64,000 nt of DNA, from positions 124,001-188,000 of the forward strand of contig NZ_FRCK01000006.1 in assembly GCF_900142875.1 (NCBI RefSeq), read 5' to 3'. This DNA comes from Paracoccus solventivorans (GTDB lineage: Bacteria; Pseudomonadota; Alphaproteobacteria; Rhodobacterales; Rhodobacteraceae). A program made the translations under genes and the position numbers. Each line of letters starts with the position of its first letter. Position 1 is the first letter of the stretch. This document shows positions 1-11,711 of this stretch, one piece after another. Under the pieces are notes generated by a model, which was not told the origin of the DNA, did no database searches, and was given only the letters and a program-made list of their open reading frames with translations.

Positions 1-471
1 CTGGGTGCGCCAGATCGCCTCGTTCAGAACGGCGAGGCCAAGGCAGAACCAGATCAGCCGCATGGTGAGGATGCGCCAGCCCTCGGGCGACAGCGGCAGC
101 GCCTCGCCCATGGCGGCGGCCAGCCAGTTGCGGCGCAGCGCCACCCCGGTCGCCAGCAGCGCGGCGAAGATCAGGTAGATCAGCGTCGGCTTCATCTTGA
201 TGAAGCGGGGGTCGTTCAGCCAGATGGTCAGCCCGCCGAACACCACCACCACCGCCAGCGTCACCAGCTGCATCACCGACAGCGTGCCGGTGCGCGCCCA
301 GAGGATCCAGTTCGCCGCCACCGTCAGCGGCACGAACACCAGCGTGGCGAGGATCAGCCCCGGGTAGCCCTGCCCCCACAGCGTGACGGTTTCATTTCGG
401 TAAAGCAGGAACACGGCGAGGAAGACCACCAGCGGCCCATAGTCGAGCAGCGTCTTGAGTTTGGGGGACAT
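1..471 (-). CDS. yciB: YciB/IspZ inner membrane-spanning septation protein (3' end outside window)
   Basis: The minus strand from the ATG at 471 reads through the window edge without a stop, giving 157 residues. The protein starts MSPKLKTLLDYGP, is strongly hydrophobic with several predicted membrane helices, and carries NDPRFIKMKPT near residue 88, which matches the family loop NDxxFIKxKPT. The YciB/IspZ family is an inner membrane protein linked to cell division and envelope synthesis; its biochemical role is not settled. It is followed upstream by the UvrD gene on the same strand with about 20 bases between, so co-transcription is plausible. The C-terminus is not visible. Confidence 0.88.
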   Translation of the reverse strand, partial: MSPKLKTLLDYGPLVVFLAVFLLYRNETVTLWGQGYPGLILATLVFVPLTVAANWILWARTGTLSVMQLVTLAVVVVFGGLTIWLNDPRFIKMKPTLIYLIFAALLATGVALRRNWLAAAMGEALPLSPEGWRILTMRLIWFCLGLAVLNEAIWRTQ

Positions 472-490
472 GGGGGCTTTCCTTGCTGGT

Positions 491-3154
491 TCAGAACGGC
501 ACGTCGTCGGGCGTCACGTCCGGGGCGGCGGTGGCAGCGGGCTGGACATAGGCCGCCTTGATGGTCTTGAAACCGGCCGGGAACTCGACCGTCAAGGTGT
601 CTTCGGCGATGCCCATGATGCTGCCGGTGCCGAATTTCTGGTGGAACACCCGGTCGCCGACCGCGAAACGCGCCGCAGGCTCGGCGTCGATGGTGATGGG
701 GGTGCGGTGGACCGGCGCCGGCCGGGCGGCGGCACGGTCCTGCATCCGCTTCCACCCCGGCGAGTTGTAGACATCGGCGCGCGAGGCGCGGTCGTGCATC
801 GACGATTGCGCAAAGGGCTGCGCCGCGGCGCCGTAGCCGCCATTGTAGAGCCCGGGCGGGGTCAGCACCTCGATGTGATCCTCGGGCAGCTCGTCGATGA
901 AGCGCGAGGGCAGCGAGGACTGCCATTGCCCGTAGAGGCGGCGATTGCCGGCAAAGCTGATCGTCGCCAGCTCCTCGGCCCTTGTCAGGCCGACATAGGC
1001 CAGCCGTCGTTCCTCCTCGAGCCCCTTCAGCCCCGATTCGTCCATGCTGCGCTGGCTGGGAAACAGACCGTCCTCCCACCCCGGCAGGAACACGATGGGG
1101 TATTCCAGCCCCTTGGCGGCGTGCAGCGTCATGATCGAGACCTCCTCGGCCTGCTCGCCCTCGGCCGCGTCCATCACCAGCGCCACATGCTCAAGGAAGC
1201 CCTGCAGGTTGTCGAACTCTTCCAGCGCCTTGACCAGCTCCTTGAGGTTGTCGAGCCTGCCCGGCGCGTCGGGCGACTTGTCGTTCTGCCACATGGCGGT
1301 GTAGCCGGTCTCGTCCAGGATCCGCTCGGCCAGCGCCACGTGGCTGGCGCGGCTGTCCAGCGCCTCGGCGTGGAAGGCGCCCATCTGCTCGACCAGCCGC
1401 CGCAGCGCCGCCGCGGCCTTGCCCGACAGCCCGCCCCCCGCCACCACCGCCGCCGCGCCTTCCAGCAGCGACAGCCCGCGCTCGCGCGCCTCGCGCTGGA
1501 TGGTCTGCAGCGCCTTGGGGCCGAGCCCGCGCCTGGGGGTGTTCACGATCCGCTCAAAGGCGAGGTCGTCGGTGGGGCTGACCGCCAGCCGGAAATACCC
1601 CATGGCGTCGCGGATTTCCTGGCGTTCGTAGAAGCGCGGGCCGCCGATCACCCGGTAGGGCAGGCCGATGGTCAGGAAACGATCCTCGAACGCCCGCATC
1701 TGGTGGCTGGCGCGCACGAGGATGGCGATTTCGTTAAGTGAATATTTTTGGACTACATATGACTGCACCGCTCCAAGCATGTTGCCAGCGGCTCTGGTGT
1801 TTTCCTCTGCTTGCAGCAGGTTCAGCACCAAGTTGTAGGTTTTCAAGTTCCTATAAACTTCGCCGCTTTCAAATGCCTGACGAATGTAGCCGTGCTTTTC
1901 AATTGGTCCGAGACCAGCCTTGGAGCGCCGATCTAGCTCTTGCTCGAAACTCTCTAGACGCGGATTGTATCGGCTTTTCGCCTCCGCTGATCGACCACTG
2001 TGATGATCCTCGATCTTCTCGCCGATCCAGCGGGCCTCGGCCTCGCTGTCCCAATGGCCGATTAACCGGACTTTTTCGCCGTCCTGTGCGTCGGTCCATA
2101 GCTCTTTTCCAAGCCGCCCCTTGTTATGTTCGATCAGCCCCGAGGCGGCGGCAAGAATATGCGGGGTCGAGCGATAGTTCTGTTCCAGCCGGATCACCTG
2201 GGCGCCGGGGAAATCCGCCTCGAACCGCAGGATGTTGCCGACCTCGGCCCCGCGCCAGCCATAGATCGACTGGTCGTCGTCGCCGACGCAGCAGATGTTG
2301 CGGTGCCCCTGCGCCAGCAGCCGCAGCCACAGATATTGCGCGACGTTGGTGTCCTGGTATTCGTCGACCAGGATATAGCGGAAACGGTCCTGCCATTGCG
2401 CCAGCACGTCCGGATGCGCCTGGAAGATATTTACGCAGTGCATCAGCAGATCGCCGAAGTCGACGGCGTTGAGTTCCAGCAGCCGACGCTGATATTGCGC
2501 GTAGATTTCGCCAACCGAGACTTTGTGACTGACCCCCACAAGTGGCGCGTTCGGAATGCGCTCCATTATTGGACCCTGCGATCTCGGATCATTGCTTGGG
2601 CGCTCATGCCGGTTTTTGAAGTTATCAATATGCCCAGCAACCCACCGCACACTCCATCGTTGCTGGTCAACCGCTTCTGCCACCATTAATTGCTTGAGCA
2701 ACCGCAACTGGTCGTCGGTGTCCAGGATGGTGAAGCCGGGCTTCAGATGCAGCTCGCCGTCGCCCACCAGCTCGGCATGGCGGCGCAGGATCTTGACGCT
2801 GATGGAATGGAAGGTGCCCAGCCAGGGCATCCCCTCGACCGTCTCGCCCAGCAGCCGGGCCACGCGCTCCTTCATCTCGCGCGCGGCCTTGTTGGTGAAG
2901 GTGACGGCGAGGATGCGGCCCGGGGTGGCGCGGCCTTGCATCAGCAGATGCGCGATGCGGGTGGTCAGGGCGCGGGTCTTGCCGGTTCCGGCGCCCGCCA
3001 GCAGCAGCACCGGCCCGTCCAGCGTCTCCACCGCCAGCCGCTGCGCCGGGTTCAGCCCGTCCAGATAGGGGGCGGGCCGCGGCGCCATCGCCCGCTGCGA
3101 CAGCGAGGGACGGGAAGCGGCCTCGAAGGCGTCGTGATCGTCGAACTGGCTCAT
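491..3154 (-). CDS. uvrD: ATP-dependent DNA helicase UvrD/PcrA with two anomalous internal segments
   Basis: Superfamily 1A helicase, expected to unwind DNA in nucleotide-excision and mismatch repair. Visible motifs (numbering from the ATG at 3154): Walker A GAGTGKT around residues 54-60, TFTNKAAREM, the Walker B block DEYQDTN near 264, motif III GDDDQSIYGWRG near 291, LEQNYRS, and near the C-terminus TLHAAKGLEY and YVGLTRA. I prefer the ATG at 3154 because MSQFDxxDAFEAA is how related alphaproteobacterial proteins begin; an ATG at 3166 is in frame. The frame is open throughout, but residues of about 158-214 (2512-2683) and 382-472 (1739-2011) are encoded by visibly AT-richer DNA and do not read like the usual UvrD sequence there. 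All helicase motifs lie outside those patches, so the protein is probably active. Confidence 0.9.
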   Translation of the reverse strand: MSQFDDHDAFEAASRPSLSQRAMAPRPAPYLDGLNPAQRLAVETLDGPVLLLAGAGTGKTRALTTRIAHLLMQGRATPGRILAVTFTNKAAREMKERVARLLGETVEGMPWLGTFHSISVKILRRHAELVGDGELHLKPGFTILDTDDQLRLLKQLMVAEAVDQQRWSVRWVAGHIDNFKNRHERPSNDPRSQGPIMERIPNAPLVGVSHKVSVGEIYAQYQRRLLELNAVDFGDLLMHCVNIFQAHPDVLAQWQDRFRYILVDEYQDTNVAQYLWLRLLAQGHRNICCVGDDDQSIYGWRGAEVGNILRFEADFPGAQVIRLEQNYRSTPHILAAASGLIEHNKGRLGKELWTDAQDGEKVRLIGHWDSEAEARWIGEKIEDHHSGRSAEAKSRYNPRLESFEQELDRRSKAGLGPIEKHGYIRQAFESGEVYRNLKTYNLVLNLLQAEENTRAAGNMLGAVQSYVVQKYSLNEIAILVRASHQMRAFEDRFLTIGLPYRVIGGPRFYERQEIRDAMGYFRLAVSPTDDLAFERIVNTPRRGLGPKALQTIQREARERGLSLLEGAAAVVAGGGLSGKAAAALRRLVEQMGAFHAEALDSRASHVALAERILDETGYTAMWQNDKSPDAPGRLDNLKELVKALEEFDNLQGFLEHVALVMDAAEGEQAEEVSIMTLHAAKGLEYPIVFLPGWEDGLFPSQRSMDESGLKGLEEERRLAYVGLTRAEELATISFAGNRRLYGQWQSSLPSRFIDELPEDHIEVLTPPGLYNGGYGAAAQPFAQSSMHDRASRADVYNSPGWKRMQDRAAARPAPVHRTPITIDAEPAARFAVGDRVFHQKFGTGSIMGIAEDTLTVEFPAGFKTIKAAYVQPAATAAPDVTPDDVPF

Positions 3155-3229
3155 GGCCTGCAACATAGAGAAGCCGCGGGCCGCTGCAAAGCCCGCGTTC
3201 CCATTCCGTTCGCATTTTGCACGGTTCGG

Positions 3230-4210
3230 TTACCGCCGGGCCTCGCCGGACCGGGGCGCGCTGCGGACCAGCGACACCGCCACGCCCGTGGCGAGGATCG
3301 CGAATGTCACCCCCAGCGACAGCGCGGCCGGGACCTTCTCGATCCCCAGCGCCTCGGCCACCACCACCTTGCCGCCGATGAAGATCAGCAGCACCGCCAG
3401 CGCCGGCTTCAGCCCCGAGAAGCGGTGCAGCACCGCGGCCAGCGCGAAATACAGCGCCCGCAGGCCAAGGATGGCGAAGATGTTCGAGGTATAGACCAGA
3501 TAGGGATCGGTGGTGATCGCAAAGATCGCCGGTACCGAATCGACCGCGAACACCACGTCGGCGAACTCGATCGCCACCAGCGCCAGGAACAGCGGCGTCA
3601 CGAACAGCCGCATCCGGCCCGAGGCGTCGGGCTGGCGCACCACGAAGCGATGGCCCGCGAAATCCTGCGTCACCCGCAGGTTGCGGCGCAGCCAGCGCAG
3701 CAGCCGGTTGTCGGCCACGCCCGATTCGTGGTCGTCCCCGCTCAGCAGCATCCGCGCCCCGGTCAGGATCAGGAAGGCCGCAAAGACCAGCAGCACCCAT
3801 TCGTAGCGCTGCACCAGCGCCGCGCCGAAGCCGATCATCACCGCGCGCAGCACGATCACCCCCAGGATGCCCCAGAACAGCACCCGGTGCTGCAGATGCC
3901 GCGGCACCGCAAAGGCGCCGAAGATCGTAGCGATCACGAAGATGTTGTCCATGGCCAGCGATTTCTCGACCACGAAGCCGGTCCAGTATTCCACCGCCGG
4001 TTCAAGCCCCAGCTGCGCCCAGACGAAGCCGCCGAACCCCAGCCCGATGGTGATGTAGAACGCCGACAGCAGCAGCGACTTGCGCACGCCGATTTCCTGC
4101 TGGCCGCGGTTCAGCACGCCCAGGTCCAGCGCCAGCAGCCCCAAGACCAAGGTCAGGAAAACCGCCCACATCCAGAGGGGCTGGCCAAGAAACAGGGAAG
4201 AAAGCTCCAC
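3230..4210 (-). CDS. TerC/Alx family integral membrane protein
   Basis: A 326-residue polytopic membrane protein of the TerC/Alx family, whose members are linked to manganese efflux and tellurite resistance. Family signatures visible are an acidic membrane motif VEKSLAMDNIFV near residue 82, and IEFADVVFAVDSVPAIFAI near residue 213; such Asp/Glu residues inside helices suit divalent cation transport. The start is GTG at 4210 with GGAG six bases upstream. It is divergent from metZ with about 150 bases between. I looked for the manganese-sensing yybP-ykoY riboswitch that often precedes these genes and did not find its conserved core. Which cation it moves cannot be told from sequence. Confidence 0.85.
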   Translation of the reverse strand: MELSSLFLGQPLWMWAVFLTLVLGLLALDLGVLNRGQQEIGVRKSLLLSAFYITIGLGFGGFVWAQLGLEPAVEYWTGFVVEKSLAMDNIFVIATIFGAFAVPRHLQHRVLFWGILGVIVLRAVMIGFGAALVQRYEWVLLVFAAFLILTGARMLLSGDDHESGVADNRLLRWLRRNLRVTQDFAGHRFVVRQPDASGRMRLFVTPLFLALVAIEFADVVFAVDSVPAIFAITTDPYLVYTSNIFAILGLRALYFALAAVLHRFSGLKPALAVLLIFIGGKVVVAEALGIEKVPAALSLGVTFAILATGVAVSLVRSAPRSGEARR

Positions 4211-4289
4211 GGTGATCTCCGACGGATGTTGCGTGATGCGACCGACATCACGATCCGCACAGATCGCCAGAGGGGCCCGGTCGGCTGTC

Positions 4290-4317
4290 CATCTAGGGCC
4301 TTGGCCGCAGCCGTCAA
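4290..4317 (-). promoter_or_regulatory. Candidate sigma70 promoter of the terC-like gene
   Basis: On the minus strand a TTGACG box (4312-4317) is followed after 16 bases by TAGATG (4290-4295). The position, about 80 bases before the GTG at 4210, suits a promoter for the TerC-family gene. Match to the -10 consensus is only partial. Confidence 0.4.
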
Positions 4318-4359
4318 GGGGCGATTGCGCTTTATTTGCGACAGGCGTATGCGACGAAC

Positions 4360-5526
4360 ATGCCAGATCGCCCGCTTCACCCCCGCACCCGCGCCGTCCA
4401 CCACGGCATCCGCCGCAGCCAGTACGGCGAAATGGCCGAGGCGCTGTTCCTGACCCAGGGCTTTGCCTATGACAGCGCCGAACAGGCCGAGGCGAGGTTC
4501 CAGCACAGCGGCCCGGACGAGTTCATCTATGCCCGCTACGGCAACCCCACCAGCCGCATGTTCGAGGACCGGATGGCCAGCCTCGAAGGCACCGAGGACG
4601 CGTTCGCGACCGCCTCGGGCATGGCGGCGGTCAACGGGGCGCTGATGGCGGTGGCCGCGCCCGGCAGCCGCATCGTCGCGGCGCGGCAGCTGTTCGGATC
4701 TTGCCTTTACGTGCTGGAGCTGCTGCGCAAGTTCGGGGTCGAGGTGGTGCTGATCGACGGCACCGACCTTAACCAGTGGCGGGATGCGGTGACGCCGGGG
4801 ACCGCGGCCTGTTTCCTGGAAACCGTGTCGAACCCCACGCTCGAGGTGATGGACCTGGCCGGGATCGCCAAGATCGCCCATGCGGCCGGCGCGCTGGTCA
4901 TCGCCGACAACGTGTTCGCGACGCCGGTGTTCAGCCGCGCGGTGGAACTGGGCGCCGATGTGGTGGTCTATTCCACCACCAAGCATGTCGATGGCGGCGG
5001 GCGGGCGCTGGGCGGGGTGATCTGCGGCAGCCGCGAGTTCGTGCGGACCCGGGCGGAACCCTATCTCAAGCACACCGGGGGCGCGATCTCGCCCTTCAAC
5101 GCCTGGATCATGCTGAACGGGCTGACCACCATGGAGCTGCGGGTCCGCGCCATGGCCGACAGCGCGCTGGCGGTGGCGCAGGCGCTGCAGGGCGCCGGGG
5201 TGCGGGTGATCTATCCGGGACTGCCCGAACATCCCCAGCACGCGCTGGCGATGCGGCAGATCGGCTCGGGTGGGACCATGATCGCGCTGGACCTGGGCTC
5301 GAAACAGGCGGCCTTCGCGATGCTGGACCGGCTGCGGCTGGTGTCGATCTCGAACAACCTGGGCGATGCCAAGTCGATCGTCACCCACCCCGCCACCACC
5401 ACCCACCAGCGCCTGCCCGAGGCCGAGCGCGAGGGGCTGGGCATCGGCCCGGGGCTGCTGCGGCTGTCGGTGGGGCTGGAACATCCCGACGACCTGATCG
5501 CCGACCTGCTGGGCGCGCTGGCCTAG
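4360..5526 (+). CDS. metZ: O-succinylhomoserine sulfhydrylase
   Basis: PLP-dependent Cys/Met metabolism enzyme that makes homocysteine from O-succinylhomoserine and sulfide in methionine synthesis. The 388-residue product has the family blocks RRSQYGEMAEALFLTQGF, the YARYGNPT motif, the TASGMAAVNGAL segment and the lysine that binds PLP in VYSTTKHVDGGG near residue 210. The SISNNLGDAKSIVTHPATTTH block is typical of MetZ rather than of cystathionine lyase. The ATG at 4360 is chosen; an in-frame TTG at 4336 is less likely. No clear ribosome binding site is seen. I searched the upstream 120 bases for a SAM-II riboswitch, common before alphaproteobacterial met genes, and did not see it. Confidence 0.9.
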   Translation: MPDRPLHPRTRAVHHGIRRSQYGEMAEALFLTQGFAYDSAEQAEARFQHSGPDEFIYARYGNPTSRMFEDRMASLEGTEDAFATASGMAAVNGALMAVAAPGSRIVAARQLFGSCLYVLELLRKFGVEVVLIDGTDLNQWRDAVTPGTAACFLETVSNPTLEVMDLAGIAKIAHAAGALVIADNVFATPVFSRAVELGADVVVYSTTKHVDGGGRALGGVICGSREFVRTRAEPYLKHTGGAISPFNAWIMLNGLTTMELRVRAMADSALAVAQALQGAGVRVIYPGLPEHPQHALAMRQIGSGGTMIALDLGSKQAAFAMLDRLRLVSISNNLGDAKSIVTHPATTTHQRLPEAEREGLGIGPGLLRLSVGLEHPDDLIADLLGALA

Positions 5527-5610
5527 GCAAGATCGCCTATGGTCGCACGGGGTGCTGGCCTTTTGCCGGCGGGTGACCATATTCAGCCCAGCCAAGCTGA
5601 AAGACCTGCC

Positions 5611-6573
<963 letters not shown>

Positions 6574-7066
6574 GGGCTGGTTGCCTTAGCTGTCGGCGGT
6601 AGCCTTCTGTAATACCACGAAAATGAGCGAGCGCCGGGGAAGTCGGTTCTGAGGCGCTGCCGTCCCTGATAAGGGCGCCCTGCCAACTGGAGCCGACCTC
6701 GGTGCGAGCAAGGCTCGACCCTGTAGCTTTTCCGGGTGGATTCGGAACGAGCTCGCATCCGCATGAGATATCGGCGGCAATTGATTATAATATAATAAAA
6801 ATATGCGAGTGCGCTGCATGTGTCGCCGTCCCTGCAGCGCACTCCCGCCGAACAAGCACCAGCCGCTTCCAAGAGTCGGCTCCGATGGGTTTATGGCCGC
6901 CGGGCCGATTCATGCATCAGCTATATGACGCAACCGATTGTAAATTTAACAAGATACATGGGCCTGCAGTCACGCTTTGCGAAACAGCGCACCTTCCTGC
7001 TGGCCGCAGCTCGCCACCCCTGCGGCCGCACGACCGCCCGCAACCCCTCAACAGACAAGAAAAACA
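6574..7066. other. 493-bp gap without a gene: nested hairpins and an AT-rich hairpin
   Basis: No convincing coding frame crosses this gap between folE2 and rnpB. It holds a nested inverted repeat at 6642-6697 (GTCGGTTC pairs with GAGCCGAC with one G-U; inner GGCGC/GCGCC), a small hairpin at 6705-6717 (CGAGC/GCTCG), an AT-rich stretch around 6780-6805 and a perfect 12-bp hairpin at 6807-6844. The mixture of local structure and low GC is unlike the rest of the window and could hold a small RNA, the rnpB 3' end or an element remnant. Confidence 0.45.
6780..6844 (-). terminator. Perfect 12-bp hairpin followed by an AT-rich T-containing tract (minus strand)
   Basis: GAGTGCGCTGCA (6807-6818) is the exact complement of TGCAGCGCACTC (6833-6844), with a 14-base loop. 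Read on the minus strand the hairpin is followed at once by GCATATTTTTATTATATTA, the shape of an intrinsic terminator for transcription coming from rnpB, although it lies about 220 bases beyond the mature rnpB 3' end. On the plus strand no T-tract follows the hairpin. Confidence 0.45.
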
Positions 7067-7453
7067 CGCGCGGATGGCCTGTAAGCCGGGTTCTGTCCGG
7101 GGGCTTGCGCCCCGTGGATGACCATTCCTCTGGCCCCGCCGTTGCCGGCGGGATCTAGCTGCCAACCCGGATCTGCTGGGGCGCAGGCGGCCCTGCGGGG
7201 TTGCCCCCGCGCGCGATCCCTATTCGGCATTGCTCCTGGTGGGGCTTGCCGTGCCGGTCCGGTTGCCCGTCCCGCGGTGGGCCTTTACCCCACCGTTTCA
7301 CCCTTGCCCTGCACAAGGCGGGGCGGTCTGTTCTCTGTGGCGCTTTCCCTGGGGTTGCCCCCGCCGGGCGTTACCCGGCACCATGCCTGCATGGAGCCCG
7401 GACTTTCCTCGAACGGCGAAACCACCGCCCGCGGTCATCCGGCCATCCGCGCG
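7067..7453 (-). ncRNA. rnpB: RNase P RNA (bacterial type A)
   Basis: The catalytic RNA of RNase P, which trims tRNA 5' ends. The ends pair perfectly as helix P1 (CGCGCGGATGGCC at 7067-7079 with GGCCATCCGCGCG at 7441-7453). Read on the minus strand the RNA shows the universally conserved GGAAAGTCCGGGCTCC near its 5' end, the CACAGAGAACAGACCG block, GGGTGAAACGGTGGGGTAA, and near the 3' end the conserved GGTCATCC, ACAGAACCCGGCTTACAG segments. The length of about 387 bases fits alphaproteobacterial type A RNAs. It lies downstream of the DUF1223 gene and has its own promoter. Confidence 0.96.
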
Positions 7454-7460
7454 TGACGGG

Positions 7461-7489
7461 GATATGCGCAGGCCCGGGCGCCGGGTCAA
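7461..7489 (-). promoter_or_regulatory. rnpB promoter
   Basis: On the minus strand TTGACC (7484-7489) and CATATC (7461-7466) are 17 bases apart and the -10 ends seven bases before the first base of helix P1, the spacing expected for a promoter whose transcript starts at or next to the mature 5' end. Confidence 0.6.
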
Positions 7490-7505
7490 GATGCTGCGCG
7501 ACGGC

Positions 7506-8600
7506 TCAGTCCAGCCGCACCGCCGCCAGGATCGGCCCCGGCCGCCCCGGCCCCAGCGCCTGCTGCACCAGCAGCGCGTGGCTGGTGTCGTCGGGAAAGC
7601 GGTCGTCGGCGTCGACTCCGGCGCGGATGGTCAGGCGCAGCGGCGCGCGCGCGGTCCAGTGGGTCAGCAGCTCGGCCCCCACCACCACGTTGCGGTAGTC
7701 CAGCGTCATGCCGCGGTTCTCGCCGGCCTCGACCTGCACGCTGCGCCGGGGCAGGAAGCGGATCAGCAGCACATCCACCCCGCCCGGGATCGCGGCGCGG
7801 GGGGTCAGCTGGATCACATGCGCCTCGCCTTCCTCGGTGGCGGTGACCATCACCGCCGAGGGGCGGGCGGCGTGGGCCTCGATCACCGACAGCAGCGCGG
7901 CGCGGCCGGTCCCCAGCAGCGTGTCCTGGCCGTCGACGATGATCTGTGGGGTGTAGACGCCGCGCTCGCCGGCGACGGCGGCGTAGCCCTCTTGCCGGGC
8001 GGTGTGGGCCGGGCTGGCGAAGCCGTCCGCCCAGCCCAGGTAGTCCCAGTAATCGACATGCCAGGTCAGCGCGAGCACCCCAGGCGCATCGGCCAGCCCC
8101 GCGACCAGCCGGTCGGCGGGCGGGCACGAGGAACAGCCCTGCGCGGTGAACAGCTCGACCACCACCGGCGGCGCGCCCAGGATCGGCTTGCGCGCTGCGG
8201 TTGCGGCGGTCCCGGCTGCGGCCATCGGGGCCAGGGCGGGCGCGGCGCCGGGCGCCATGCCTTGCGGGGCCAGCGAGAACGCGCCCTCCGGGGTGGCCTT
8301 GGCGGCGCCCATTGGCGCCTCGATCACGCCGATGCCGGGTGCGGGGTCGAACTCGGCGCCCAGGGGATCGGTGGCGCCATTTGCCGCAGCCCCCGCCGGG
8401 CCCCCGGCCGGCTCGCCCGCCGGAGCCGCAGCCTCTGCCGGTCCGGCCGCCTGCGCGTCGCCGTCGGGGCCCGCCGTCTGCGCCATGGCCGCGGGGGCGG
8501 CAATCAGGGCCAGCGCCAGCCCCAGCGCCTGCCCCGCCCCCAAGATCCGCCGCGAAATCCCGCGCGGGAGTCCCTGCGGAACCCGATGAAGAACTGCCAT
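7506..8600 (-). CDS. DUF1223 secreted thioredoxin-like protein
   Basis: A 364-residue exported protein. Residues to about 40 form a signal peptide ([17 protein letters not shown]); there follows about 100 residues of Ala/Pro/Gly-rich linker, then the DUF1223 domain (COG5429) starting at [20 protein letters not shown]. The CSSC pair and the surrounding context (thioredoxin-like fold) suggest a redox role, but the substrate is unknown. Other family blocks seen are [15 protein letters not shown] and YTPQIIVDG. The ATG at 8600 is chosen because AAGG lies eight bases upstream; an ATG at 8606 is also in frame. The long low-complexity linker is not a general feature of the family. Divergent from acnA. 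Confidence 0.82.
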   Translation of the reverse strand: MAVLHRVPQGLPRGISRRILGAGQALGLALALIAAPAAMAQTAGPDGDAQAAGPAEAAAPAGEPAGGPAGAAANGATDPLGAEFDPAPGIGVIEAPMGAAKATPEGAFSLAPQGMAPGAAPALAPMAAAGTAATAARKPILGAPPVVVELFTAQGCSSCPPADRLVAGLADAPGVLALTWHVDYWDYLGWADGFASPAHTARQEGYAAVAGERGVYTPQIIVDGQDTLLGTGRAALLSVIEAHAARPSAVMVTATEEGEAHVIQLTPRAAIPGGVDVLLIRFLPRRSVQVEAGENRGMTLDYRNVVVGAELLTHWTARAPLRLTIRAGVDADDRFPDDTSHALLVQQALGPGRPGPILAAVRLD

Positions 8601-8710
8601 TGTCATTGCCTTGGAATTAGGTCAGCCAGACCCCGTCCGCCAAATCAACGCTTCGTTAGCAGCGGCGCACGCGGCCCGCCACGAGTTGAGACTTGCATCC
8701 CGCCGCGCAT

Positions 8711-8730
8711 TTGTATACCGTCGCATACAA
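8711..8730. promoter_or_regulatory. Inverted repeat in the acnA upstream region, candidate operator
   Basis: TTGTAT (8711-8716) and ATACAA (8725-8730) are perfect inverted half-sites separated by eight bases, within the 230-bp divergent region between the DUF1223 gene and acnA. The first half-site overlaps a TATACC that could be a -10 element. The half-site resembles operators of FadR-type GntR regulators, but no regulator can be named. Confidence 0.35.
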
Positions 8731-8832
8731 CTCGCCGCCACCCCTGCCCTCACCCCGCGCTTGCACCCGGGGGTGAGTCGGGGCAATCGGGGCGTTGCCA
8801 GCCACCTTGTTCATACTGAGGACGCACAGCCC

Positions 8833-11607
<2,775 letters not shown>

Positions 11608-11631
11608 GCCCCTCGCGTTCAGGCAAAAAGG

Positions 11632-11661
11632 AAACCCCGGCCGCTGCGGCCGGGGTTTTTC
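11632..11661 (+). terminator. Intrinsic terminator of acnA
   Basis: ACCCCGGCCG and CGGCCGGGGT form a perfect 10-bp GC-rich stem around a CTG loop, followed by TTTTT, 25 bases after the acnA stop codon. The A-run on the left side makes it usable from both directions, also for the convergent ggt gene. Confidence 0.9.
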
Positions 11662-11711
11662 GTTGCGGGTTCGTTGTGTGGCGGGCGGCTCAGCCGCCGA
11701 TGGAGCGGGTC

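Noticed and set aside
4211..4359. SAM-II or yybP-ykoY riboswitch in the terC-metZ spacer
   Set aside because: Conserved cores of both were looked for and are absent; only a sigma70-like promoter is visible.
6574..7066. tRNA gene or IS remnant in the folE2-rnpB gap
   Set aside because: No T-loop or acceptor pairing; inverted 9-mers (GGAGCCGAC at 6689 and GTCGGCTCC at 6875) are too short to call an IS.
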